Shown piece after piece: positions 50,646 to 60,000 of a stretch of 64,000 nucleotides of DNA (positions are counted from its first letter, which is position 1; each line of letters starts with the position of its first letter). The stretch covers positions 682,001-746,000 of the forward strand of contig NZ_BMMZ01000001.1 of assembly GCF_014646195.1 (NCBI RefSeq), written 5' to 3'. The notes beneath the pieces are model-generated. The model searched no databases. It was not told the origin of the DNA and saw only the letters and a list, made by a program, of their open reading frames with translations. The DNA is from Microlunatus endophyticus (GTDB lineage Bacteria; Actinomycetota; Actinomycetes; Propionibacteriales; Propionibacteriaceae). A program made the translations under genes and the position numbers.

Positions 50646-50841
50646 GTGATGCCGGAGATCCTCGGTCAGGCCCACGCGGTGCAGTGGCGCCTGATGCGGC
50701 GGGACCCGAGTCAGAACGGTTCGCCTGACCGGAGGCGCTTTGGCGGATCGACACAGCGCCTGATTGTTGGCAGATCGTTCAGTTGGCAGTAACTCCTGGT
50801 TAGGATGCGTGACAACCTACGTATCTGTGGAGAGGCTGTTG

Positions 50842-51471
50842 ATGAGCGAGACGAAGAGCGCCTATTGGGAGCGCTACTACGCCAAGGGTTCTGGCCTCGC
50901 CCGGCCGGTACCGTCGCAGTTCGCGGCTTTCGTTGCAGGCGAACTGCAGGGGCCGTACAGGGTCGTCGAGTTCGGATGCGGCAACGGACGCGATGCGCTG
51001 TTCTTCGCCTCGCATGGTCATGAAGTGACTGCGATCGACGGCTCGTCGGCGGCAACCGAACGCGGCAAGGCGGTCGCGGATGCCCACGGGGAGAAGGTCG
51101 AATTCATCACCTCGGCGATTGACGCCGCGGAGTTGGCGGATCTGGTTTCCGAGGCCGGCGACAAGACCTTGGTGTACGCGCGATTTTTCCTACACGCGAT
51201 CACGGGCGCTGAAGAGCAGGCGTTTCTCGAGTGCGCTGGCGAGCTGACCAAACCGGGCGACCTGATGGCAGTGGAGTACCGGACGATCAGGGACTCCAGC
51301 GGCGTCAAGGAGACGGCGGAACATTACAGGCGCTTCATGAGCCCGGCGGAATTCCAGTACTCGGCGATCCAGCATGGTTTCCGAGTGACCTATGCAGTCG
51401 AGGGGTACGGCTTCGCCAAGTACAGGCAGGACGACGCCTATGTTGCGCGAAACCTGCTCGAGCGGGTGTGA
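50842..51471 (+). CDS. class I SAM-dependent methyltransferase
   Basis: The 209-residue protein has a Rossmann-fold with motif I RVVEFGCGNGRDALFFASHG (about 40-59), motif II HEVTAIDGSS and the later LVYARFFLHAI and LTKPGDLMAVEYRT strands. MSETKSAYWERYYAKGSGL at the N-terminus resembles the small methyltransferases that lie beside LicD and teichoic-acid genes. The substrate is not known; a glycan or a phospho-amine head group is plausible from context. The ATG at 50842 has GGAGAGG upstream. A promoter may lie at TAGGAT (50801) with twin TTGGCAG direct repeats at 50767 and 50783. It is the first gene of the envelope-polymer region. Confidence 0.85.
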   Translation: MSETKSAYWERYYAKGSGLARPVPSQFAAFVAGELQGPYRVVEFGCGNGRDALFFASHGHEVTAIDGSSAATERGKAVADAHGEKVEFITSAIDAAELADLVSEAGDKTLVYARFFLHAITGAEEQAFLECAGELTKPGDLMAVEYRTIRDSSGVKETAEHYRRFMSPAEFQYSAIQHGFRVTYAVEGYGFAKYRQDDAYVARNLLERV

Positions 51472-51566
51472 GGCGAGGTGCGGCGTAGGTAATGCGGGCG
51501 CGACGGCCGCCCAGCCGATCGGCGCCGTACACAGATCAGATTCACAAACAAGGAGGTCGGTAGCGG

Positions 51567-52439
51567 ATGGCGATCGGGCGCAGCACCGAAGTGGCAGGAG
51601 TTCAGCCTGACTACTCCGGCCAGGAGTTCAGCGAACAAGACGTAGCCAACGGCGAGCACCGTAAGTTCGTTGGCGGATCGTGGGACACGCACGGCAAAAC
51701 TCAATTGCATTACTTGCAGTCCCGAGGTCTGAAGCCCGAGCACCGACTGCTTGACATCGGCTGCGGCGCGTTCCGGGCGGGCAGGCACTTCATCGACTAC
51801 CTCGAGCCGGGTCACTATTTCGGTATCGAGGCCAACCCGACCCTGATCCAAACGGGCTACGATCGTGAGCTATCGGATGAGCAGCGTGATAAGGCTCCAG
51901 AAGACAACTTTCGGATCACCGATCGTTTCTGGAGTAAGTTCGGGGCGACGAAGTTCGATTACGCGCTGGCGCAATCAGTCTTCACTCATATTTCGCTTAA
52001 CCACATCCGTCTGTGCTTGCACAGGACAGCTCAAGTTGTGAAGCCTGGCGGGCATTTCTACGCGACGTTCTTTGAGCGTCCCGATGATACGTCCCTGGGT
52101 AAGGTCTTCAATCAAGGAGGCAACCGCCCGTTCTTCACGGAGAAGAATGCGTTCTGGTACTACCGGGGCGATCTCGAGTGGGCGGCTTCTTACGCGCCGT
52201 GGAAGATGAACTACATCGGGGATTGGGGCCATCCCGCCAAGCAAATGATGATTGAGTTCGTTCGGATGGGGCCTGGCGAGGAGATGCGTTGGCGCCAGCG
52301 CCGAGCCGCCCAGATCGATGGCGTACCCGATGAGCCGTCAGTGAGGTCTAGCCTGCAAAGACTGCAGAGTGATCTCGCCGACTTGTCGCGCGTAAGCCGC
52401 TCATGGGTAGCCGAGAAGATCGCTTCTTCTCGGTCGTGA
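51567..52439 (+). CDS. class I SAM-dependent methyltransferase, second copy type
   Basis: The 290-residue protein has motif I HRLLDIGCGAFRAGRHFIDY (about 59-78), motif II HYFGIEANPTLI and the FDYALAQSVFTHISLNHIRL strand. VVKPGGHFYATFFERPDD completes the fold, and a C-terminal helical extension of about 80 residues ends in a Ser/Arg-rich tail. It is not closely similar to the preceding methyltransferase. The start ATG at 51567 is behind a strong AAGGAGG (51550-51556). Tandem methyltransferases in front of LicD genes suggest methylation of a sugar or an amine substituent on the polymer, by inference. Confidence 0.83.
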   Translation: MAIGRSTEVAGVQPDYSGQEFSEQDVANGEHRKFVGGSWDTHGKTQLHYLQSRGLKPEHRLLDIGCGAFRAGRHFIDYLEPGHYFGIEANPTLIQTGYDRELSDEQRDKAPEDNFRITDRFWSKFGATKFDYALAQSVFTHISLNHIRLCLHRTAQVVKPGGHFYATFFERPDDTSLGKVFNQGGNRPFFTEKNAFWYYRGDLEWAASYAPWKMNYIGDWGHPAKQMMIEFVRMGPGEEMRWRQRRAAQIDGVPDEPSVRSSLQRLQSDLADLSRVSRSWVAEKIASSRS

Positions 52440-52603
52440 GTTGTCAGCGAGATCCAGCTTGACTCATTTGCATCTGCGGGCGTCTGTGCGCGTGTTCTTG
52501 GCAGCTCAACATGGCGCAGCCGGAATGCATGCCGGTTCTCCCGTCGTTCATGGCGGCAGTCGGCGCCATCGTAGGGCAACATCGATTGATAGGGGTTTGC
52601 GCC

Positions 52604-54013
52604 ATGGTGGCAATTAGCGAGGCGGTTCGGATGCCCCTCATCGAGGAGCAAACTGTCTCGGACTCGCTCGCGCTGGGGCGGCGGGTGGTCGCGAAGTTCC
52701 CGGATCTGCGGTTCCTCAACCCGGGTGGCGAGTTGGAGCTCAAGATGCGCATTCCCGCGGCGACCGCAGTGCGGATCGAACTGCCGTCCACCGAATCGCT
52801 GCACCTTGCGACGGTCCTTATCGATGCCGACGGTGTGACGGACCTTGTCGCGGCCACCAGTCGAACCACGAGCAGCAGCTGGAAGGACTACGACAAGACA
52901 CTCGCCTCGGGCATCCTATTCGACCCGGGGAACCGGGAGACGGCTATGCATACCCGAAAAGAGTGGCAGCCGTGGATGCAGATAAGCTTCACAGACCCTG
53001 TGGAAATCTCGCGCATCTTCATCCGTAACAGAGACGACGGCACGAGCGTTCGAGCTCGTGGCCTGCAAGTGTTAGTGCAAAATGATCACGGTCGTTGGAC
53101 GACAGTTTATGACGGGATCCGCCGCGAGCGTGAATTCGCCGCGGCGATGAATCGCGCTTACGGCGGTCTCACAGCGAGGCTCGACCCCGTCATCGGCCGA
53201 TTGCCCGCTTGGATACGACCTGATCTTCACCGCGGCGCTCCGGCAGGCATCCTTGCCAGCAAGCCGCAGACGAACAGACTCGGCGGTGATCTAGTCAGAA
53301 TTCTGACAGCGCTCTATCTTCGCGACTACACAGGTGTTGCGCGAGACTCGGATCTACTCGATATGTCGGCGGATCAGGCCGCCCACTTTCGGGCGCTTGT
53401 TAATAGCAATATCCTGGCAGAGCGTGAACTTGAGTGGACTAGTCACGGAATTCGCAGGTCATTCAGATTTTGGCCACGGGTTGAACAGGAACAATATGTC
53501 AGCTTTGCAATGGGGGTGGTCGAGGCACTCAGGGACCTGAATGACTGTGTGTGTCTCGGCTTCGGGTCTGTGCTTGCCGTTGTTCGAGATCATACGCTGA
53601 TACCGCACGACGACGACCTTGATATTCTGATCGGATTTACTCAGGATCAGGCAAGTTCGCTTGCCGATGGAATTGCGCTCGTACGCCAATGCTTAATCCC
53701 GAAGGGCTATTCGGTGACCGGAAATCTCACGGCCCACCAATGGGTGACTAAGTCGGGAAGTAGCCATAAGGTAGATGTCTTCGTGGGTCTTTTTGAGGGT
53801 CAAGCCATCTCCTGGTATCCAGGTAAGCGTGGTTCTCTGACGCGTGAAATGATGTTTCCGGCCAAGTCTATGCAGTTTCTTGGTACGGAGTGTGTCGTGC
53901 CACGCGAGCCCGAACAGTACCTTGAACAGGTGTACGGTTCTACCTGGTCTATTCCGGACTCGAACTTCCGCCATCAATGGGTACGGTCGGAGTACGCAGA
54001 CATCGCCAAGTGA
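52604..54013 (+). CDS. LicD-family phosphotransferase with N-terminal discoidin-like domain (copy 1)
   Basis: The protein has about 469 residues. The N-terminal 150 or so residues form a beta-rich module like a galactose-binding/F5-8C domain (WMQISFTDPVEISRIFIRNR, then RARGLQVLVQNDHGRWTTVY). A helical middle region follows. The C-terminal LicD nucleotidyltransferase domain has CLGFGSVLAVVRDHTLIPHD and the catalytic acidic cluster DDDLDILIGF, then HKVDVFVGLFEG. LicD enzymes move phosphocholine or similar groups from a CDP carrier to envelope glycans. The start is the ATG at 52604; the in-frame extension to 52511 lacks support. The stretch 53250-53850 is visibly more AT-rich than the window, which may reflect transfer. 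No CDP-choline synthesis genes are present here. Confidence 0.83.
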   Translation: MVAISEAVRMPLIEEQTVSDSLALGRRVVAKFPDLRFLNPGGELELKMRIPAATAVRIELPSTESLHLATVLIDADGVTDLVAATSRTTSSSWKDYDKTLASGILFDPGNRETAMHTRKEWQPWMQISFTDPVEISRIFIRNRDDGTSVRARGLQVLVQNDHGRWTTVYDGIRREREFAAAMNRAYGGLTARLDPVIGRLPAWIRPDLHRGAPAGILASKPQTNRLGGDLVRILTALYLRDYTGVARDSDLLDMSADQAAHFRALVNSNILAERELEWTSHGIRRSFRFWPRVEQEQYVSFAMGVVEALRDLNDCVCLGFGSVLAVVRDHTLIPHDDDLDILIGFTQDQASSLADGIALVRQCLIPKGYSVTGNLTAHQWVTKSGSSHKVDVFVGLFEGQAISWYPGKRGSLTREMMFPAKSMQFLGTECVVPREPEQYLEQVYGSTWSIPDSNFRHQWVRSEYADIAK

Positions 54014-54221
54014 ACACATCATTCGTGGTCGTGTCCTCTATGGAATCAGCGAAAGGTGGAGGAGTCAGTAGGGCGGGTGCTTCGTGCGCTGCCATGGTCT
54101 TGTATGCTCGTCGCGCGTTGGCGGGACGAGGGAGGCGATCGATGACACGACGAGGAACGTCGTCTCCGGGGCAGATTCCGTGCGGCCACAGACCAATAGC
54201 CATCGACCACCGGGAAGAGAC

Positions 54222-55712
54222 GTGTCACCGTTCCTACGGCGTCTGATGGGTCGGCGCGCGGGTCGGATCACCGTTGAGCCGATCGGCCAAACTGGCCCGC
54301 TCCGCAGTCAGAAGGGGACTGCGACGCTCCTTCCTTCGTTGGGCTACTTTGGTGGGATCGCCGCCAATCACCTATGCGTGAGCGTGCCTTCTCCGGTGGC
54401 AGAAATCCGCCTTTCGCTCCCCGGTACGGCAGAGCAGTTGGATCTGCGTGGGCTTGAGTTGCTCCGGGAGAGACGACTGGTCCGGGTCGATGAAGGCAGG
54501 ACGCGTATATCGCAGAGCTCCGGCGGGCGATCACACGGCGTGCAGCGCAGCCCGCTCGCGTTCGGGGGCATCCGGACCGAACGTGAGTCGTCGCCGTGGT
54601 GGGCGATGGCCTTCGATCCGCCGATCGACATCGATGAGGTGCGGCTGTACAACCGGCTCGATGGATGGGGCGTTCGGGCCGACCATCTCGCCGTCGCTTT
54701 CTCTGAACCGGGCGGCGAGCTTCAGGACCTTGTGTCGGTCGATTCCGATCTGATCATCGACTCGACTCTTGCTCTGCTCCGGCGGTTGACTGGACTCGAT
54801 CTCCCCGTCGAGATACTGGCGACGAAGGGCAGCGCGGACCAAGCGCGGCGGGAGGTGCTCGGCTCGCTTGCAGGACTGGCATCACGAGCTCGGCTCGCCA
54901 AGAGCCGGGAGGAGCAGCGTCTCCTGGCGTCTCTGCTCCCGCGACGACCGATGGCGGGGCAGAAGAACCTCACCGATGACGAGTGGGCTCTGCTCGGTCA
55001 TTTGCTTGCGTGTGAGCGTCTCCGCGTTCCCTCCAGCAAGACCTCTGTCGTGTCGTTCCACCGAGTGCTCGATACGCGTGACAAGTTGTCTCGCCTCGAG
55101 ACGGAGGTGAACCGAGCGGCGACCGTACTTCGGTGCGAACCGGTTCTGCTTACGCGCCACGGATTCAGCGAGGTCAGCGCGCTCCGGCGCCGATCAGGTG
55201 AGTTTCTCGATCTGATCGAGCGGGCCGGCAACGTTCTGGCCGAGTGCGGATATCCTGCCATGCTTGCCTATGGCACGCTGTTGGGGGCGGTGCGCGAGGG
55301 TGACTTCCTGGCGCATGACGATGATGTCGATATGTTGATCCCGATTCCGGCAGCGACGCGAGATGACGTGGAGAAGGCGCTGGCTCCGCTGGCCGATCAG
55401 CTTCGCGCACGGGGGTGGCGAGTGTCGCGGCCGAACTCGTACACGAATTTTCACCTCACCGACCCAGGCACCCGGCTTCACGTGGATGTTTTCCCATTGC
55501 TAGTGGATGGTTCGAGCGCAAGCTTGCACATGGAGGAAATGCGGCTGCGTCCGATCCCGACCCGGATCGTGCTGCCGCCGAAGCCGTTCACCTTTCTTGG
55601 GCGGGATGTGCTTGTGCCGGCCGATCCAGAAGCTTTTCTCGAGGAGCGCTACGGTGCCGGTTGGTCGACGCCCGATCCCTTCTACGACTGGCCATGGAAG
55701 CTGCAGGACTGA
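54222..55712 (+). CDS. LicD-family phosphotransferase with N-terminal discoidin-like domain (copy 2)
   Basis: The protein has about 496 residues and the same architecture as the preceding gene. A beta-rich N-terminal module has WAMAFDPPIDIDEVRLYNRL followed by HLAVAFSEPGGELQDLV, then comes a helical region. The LicD domain has MLAYGTLLGAVREGDFLAHD with DDDVDMLIPIP (catalytic aspartates) and RLHVDVFPLLVDG, and ends with FLEERYGAGWSTPDP, a classic LicD finish. The paralogues are well diverged and probably serve different acceptors. The start is the GTG at 54222 after GGGAAGAGA; the longer frame from 54084 has no matching N-terminus. The gene is convergent with the sulfotransferase gene 21 bp away. 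Confidence 0.83.
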   Translation: MSPFLRRLMGRRAGRITVEPIGQTGPLRSQKGTATLLPSLGYFGGIAANHLCVSVPSPVAEIRLSLPGTAEQLDLRGLELLRERRLVRVDEGRTRISQSSGGRSHGVQRSPLAFGGIRTERESSPWWAMAFDPPIDIDEVRLYNRLDGWGVRADHLAVAFSEPGGELQDLVSVDSDLIIDSTLALLRRLTGLDLPVEILATKGSADQARREVLGSLAGLASRARLAKSREEQRLLASLLPRRPMAGQKNLTDDEWALLGHLLACERLRVPSSKTSVVSFHRVLDTRDKLSRLETEVNRAATVLRCEPVLLTRHGFSEVSALRRRSGEFLDLIERAGNVLAECGYPAMLAYGTLLGAVREGDFLAHDDDVDMLIPIPAATRDDVEKALAPLADQLRARGWRVSRPNSYTNFHLTDPGTRLHVDVFPLLVDGSSASLHMEEMRLRPIPTRIVLPPKPFTFLGRDVLVPADPEAFLEERYGAGWSTPDPFYDWPWKLQD

Positions 55713-55733
55713 ATCATTGAGAGCTGCTGATCG

Positions 55734-57047
55734 TCACCGGTGGAGCGAAGCGCGTTGGCGCTTCCTCAGCCGTCGCAGGACGGTGCGGCGGAGTTCCTGA
55801 GCGAGCTCCCGGGCGCGCTCTCGCGTGGAGCTTGATCGAAGCGCCGCCAGATCTGCTGTCACTCGGTCCCGCTCTGCGGTGACTCGGTCCAGATCCGCAC
55901 GAAGCCGATTGATCTCGGCAGCGCGGTCGGCGACCTCCTTCGAAAGGTCGGTGCGTGCCTTCTGCCCGGCAAGAATCCCACCCGCGACTGCTTCGGCGGC
56001 GACATCGATAGGAACCGCGGACATAGTCGGCCAATCCGCGGTTCGGAAGTCAGCCCCGATGGTGTCTACGTCTCCCACTATCCGCACTCCCGAGTGCCGG
56101 ATGGCGTCGGCAAATTGCGTGCCGTCCCGGCGCGCGATCTCGCCCGCCCAAGAAGGCAGGACGACTCGAGGCTCGCCCGGCGACAGCTGACGTCGCTCAG
56201 GGCCGAGCTTGATCGCGCCGTAGCGGACGAGCGAGTGGAAGGTTGACCATCCCGCGCCCCGGTCGCGCAGGATCGCATTGACGTGGCGGAAGAGCTCGGC
56301 GTCGATCGCAGCCAGCGAGGCGTTGCTGGGCCGCCATTCTAGGACGCCGTCGGGCAGTCCCAGCATCGCCTCGAAGGTTCCCGTCAGCAGCCTAGGATCG
56401 GACTTGTCGACGACGATGACGGTGACGTTGTCTGGCCCGACGAGCCGTGCCCAGCGGTTGACGAGTTGGCCTTGGTCGTAGGCGCGCTGGAAGCGGGCGG
56501 AGATGGGATGGACAGGATCCTTTCCGAAGAACCTTGCGAGCCAGTCCACGAATGGTTCGGTCTGTGCATCGTCCCTGACACTTTGTGCCCACAGCGACGG
56601 GACGATCTCACCGGGGGACCGCAGGGTGATGCACACGTGGATCGGCTCCCCGACAGCCTCGACGACCTTCCGAGCCGTCGAGTCATCAACCTGACTCACG
56701 AACTCATGGGTCAGGAAGATGCGCCGGTCAGGATCGGCCTCGATCTCGGCTTTGACGCGATCCCAATCTCCACGGGGCGGTACCCCTTTAGCGTCGATGT
56801 CGAGGCGATCGGGCTCCAGAGGCTTCGCCCTCGCCCACGTATTGACGCTCCACCCGATCAGTGCACCGAGCTGCCGGCGCTGATTGACCTCCGTCCCCGG
56901 ATACCGCACGCCGTTGGCAAGCAGGACCTCACGCCTCGCTCGAGCGGCCAGTTGCAGCGACGTCGTTCCCGTCTTCATCGGTCCGATGTGAAGCAGTCGA
57001 GTCCGGGGCGGCAGCAGCAGACATCGCTTCTCTATCTGATCAACCAT
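55734..57047 (-). CDS. PAPS-dependent sulfotransferase-like protein with C-terminal coiled coil
   Basis: The protein has 437 residues. The 5'-phosphosulfate loop is LLHIGPMKTGTTSLQL (residues 18-33), the standard start of a sulfotransferase. A candidate 3'-phosphate site is CITLRSPGEIVPSLWAQSVR, with Arg and Ser spaced as in the family. A helical C-terminus (about 360-437) is a basic coiled coil with repeats such as RVTAERDRVTADLAALR. It should transfer sulfate from PAPS to a glycan or a polymer hydroxyl. The ATG at 57047 overlaps the end of the GT2-TagF gene by 8 bp, so they are co-translated; the frame back to 57191 is not used. The coiled coil may tether it to a partner. No PAPS synthesis genes are in the window. 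Confidence 0.8.
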   Translation of the reverse strand: MVDQIEKRCLLLPPRTRLLHIGPMKTGTTSLQLAARARREVLLANGVRYPGTEVNQRRQLGALIGWSVNTWARAKPLEPDRLDIDAKGVPPRGDWDRVKAEIEADPDRRIFLTHEFVSQVDDSTARKVVEAVGEPIHVCITLRSPGEIVPSLWAQSVRDDAQTEPFVDWLARFFGKDPVHPISARFQRAYDQGQLVNRWARLVGPDNVTVIVVDKSDPRLLTGTFEAMLGLPDGVLEWRPSNASLAAIDAELFRHVNAILRDRGAGWSTFHSLVRYGAIKLGPERRQLSPGEPRVVLPSWAGEIARRDGTQFADAIRHSGVRIVGDVDTIGADFRTADWPTMSAVPIDVAAEAVAGGILAGQKARTDLSKEVADRAAEINRLRADLDRVTAERDRVTADLAALRSSSTRERARELAQELRRTVLRRLRKRQRASLHR

Positions 57048-60000
57048 GGCTCGGCGCTGCCCCTCTCCGCTGGACATCTGCGTGATCTGCGCTGCCCTCT
57101 GTCGGGAAGACGGCATCCACGACGCGCTGCGCAGCCTCGCCATCGTCGTGTGGAGCGAATTCCGTGACGAATTGTGCGTACTGCCTGGCATAGCGGGCGC
57201 GCATCTTATCGAGGTCGGCCAACGCCTTGTTCAGAGCCGGAGTGTCCCGGCAGATCGGCCCCGGCGCGATGTCGGGCAGATCGAGATAGAAGCCTCTCGT
57301 GACGTCGCGGTATCGATCGAGATCGGGTGTCAGCAGCACGATCGGCTTGCCGGTCACGCAGTAGTCGAACATGATCGAGGAATAGTCGGTGACCAGCACA
57401 TCCGAGGCCAGGATGAGGTCATTGACATCGGGATGGTCGGTGACATTGATGACTCCGGATTCCTCAGCGGCTCTGTCGTGGGCGGTGTTCGCATGCCCCC
57501 GCAACAGAATCACTGAACCCTCCCCGAGCGCGATCCTGGCCGAGCGCGTGTCGAGATAGGACACCATCGCGTAGCCGCTCGAGACCGACACGTTGTCCCG
57601 CCAGGTCGGTGCATACAGCAGGGCGACCTGGCCCTCCGCAATGCCGAGTGCCTTTCGCGCCCGCTCGCGATGTGTCTCCGTGTCGTCTCCGACCAGCAGG
57701 TCGTTGCGGGGGTACCCGACATTCAGCACGCGGCCTTCGTAACCGAACGCGGCCGGTAACACCTTTGCGGCGAAGTCGTTCTGCGCAAGCAGGACGTCCC
57801 AGTAGCCTGCCTCGCGCTTCATCAGTTGCCGGTAGGACAGAGAGAGATTCGCGCCGGGAACGTCGTTGCCGATCCGCTTCAACGGCGTGCCGTGCCAGGT
57901 CTGGAGGTAGGTCTGGTCCGGTCGCTTGCGGTAGTAGAACGGGAAGTTGTTGTTGTTGATCAGATAGCGAGCGTTGTGCAACGCATCCATGTAGGCCCGC
58001 GAATGAATCAGCACCGGGGATGATCCGTCGGGGATCGCGGTCTCCAGGTCAGCGACCGACCAGAGATACTCCAACGCGGGATAGCGCTCGCGGAGCTCAT
58101 GGTAGATCGCCAACACCGAGTCGCTGACGTAGCGGCCGTTGAAGCTCTCCAGGAGCACGGTGTTCCGGGGTCGTACTGTCAGGCCACCACCAGCCGAGGT
58201 GAGGCGTTGGAAATGCTCGTGCAACTGGCGTTGAGCGAACCGGCCACGCTCATCGAGCAGGTAGGGCGGACGGAACCGCACCCAGAGGGCTCCCGCGCTT
58301 CGAGTCCGGGTGAATGTCACCCCGCGGAGCGTTGCCATCGCATTCATCGGGAAACTGTGCTGCAAGTCGTTGCTGACCTTCAGCCACCGCTCCTGATGCC
58401 GACCGTCGAGTACCACTGACAACCGGGCGCTGAACCCATACCGGGTGCTTGGCGCTCGACCACCTTCGCTGAGTGGAAACCGAACCGTGAACCTCTCCCT
58501 GGACGCGTGGAAGTGAACCTCATCGGCATCGATAACGTCATTCCCGCCAACCAGCCGCCCCCAAAGCGCTTTGGCGCCAGGGGCGCAGATCCGGCCGGTG
58601 ACGGTTATCGACTCATCTTCGATCTTGACACCGTCTGCCACAGCCCACCAGCGATTCTGGATCAGCCGCAAGGTTCCGGCTCGGGTGAGCGATGGCCGGA
58701 CACGCCAGTGCTCTGGCACTGCCTCATGCAAGTCGTCGATCCCGCCCGGGTAGACGATTCTCCGTGTCGTTCCGGCACCCGCCCGCAGCTCCAGAGACCA
58801 GACGTGCTCGGTGCCCTGAGCAGTCGTGCCTGTCACTTCGGGCAGGACGACTCGGAAGACAATACGGCCAGGTGTTGTCGTCTGGCGGCGGCCCGACACC
58901 TCCAGCGTCTTGCGAAGCGATTTGCAGGTCAGCGTCAGATGGGTAGCGTCCGCGTCGTCGACTTCGATCGACAGCCCCGCGCCGTCAGCGGCGATAGAGA
59001 CTGCCGGCGAGCCTGGGTTGATCGAGCGCCGCAACGTGAGCCGATTCGCTTCCTCGAAGGTCGCCATCCACCGCACGGCGGCAACCTCGGGGGCAACAGG
59101 TTTTGTGCCGGCAATGCCGCGAGGGTCGAACTCTCTGACGATGGTCGACCGGCTGAGTCCTTGCGTCGTCACAGTCAGCTCGAGGTGCCATGGATCTCGG
59201 GCCTCGAGCGGCAGCTCGCTCGGATCGATCGTCACGGAGAATCCGGCCAGACTGTGGTCGTTCCATGCGTCATTGGTCTCGGTTGCCAGGATCGGGTCCG
59301 GGCGTGCATCGACGACGAGCGGAATCCGTCTCCGGTCCGCTGACACCAGATCCAGCTCGATGCGTGAGTTGTCTGGATCGAAAGGCACATTGGTGATGTA
59401 TCCATGGCCCTCGATCCGCAGACGTGTTCCGGACCACCACAGGGAGGTGACTTTGGCGACGACCCGGAGGTCGACATCGCCGACTCGCAGTTGCCCATCG
59501 GTCAGATACAGGCCGATCTGACCAAGATACGAGCGCTGTACGACGGTCTTGCCGTCTCGAACCTCCGTCGGAAAGAACCACCCGTACTCAGCGCGAAGAG
59601 TCACCGCCGCCGTCACATCATCGGGCCGGTTGGCGAGCACTGCCAGCGACGGGATCCGGTCGATGATCGGCACGCGCTCCCAGGTGTGTTCGGTCGCTCG
59701 TTCGGCCAGCGCGATGGCGCCCGCCCTCAACTGATCGAAGTACTCCCGATCTGTCCGAGGCACCTCTTCGAAGTAGGGCCGAAGGTCGAATCCCAGGGCC
59801 TTGGCAAGCCAGGCGTCATGCGATTCGTGGCTCGCGCCCGCCGAAATGACCTCGGACACCCGGTGCTTGACCAGGAGCCGATCGTGAAGGTCGCGTGGAT
59901 CGGCCTTCTGCTGGGTTATTGAGGTGCCGTCCTCACGATCCCGCCAGTAGTAGACCGGGGCGCTCAGCACGTCGAACCTGCCGCTGACATAGGCTTTCGC

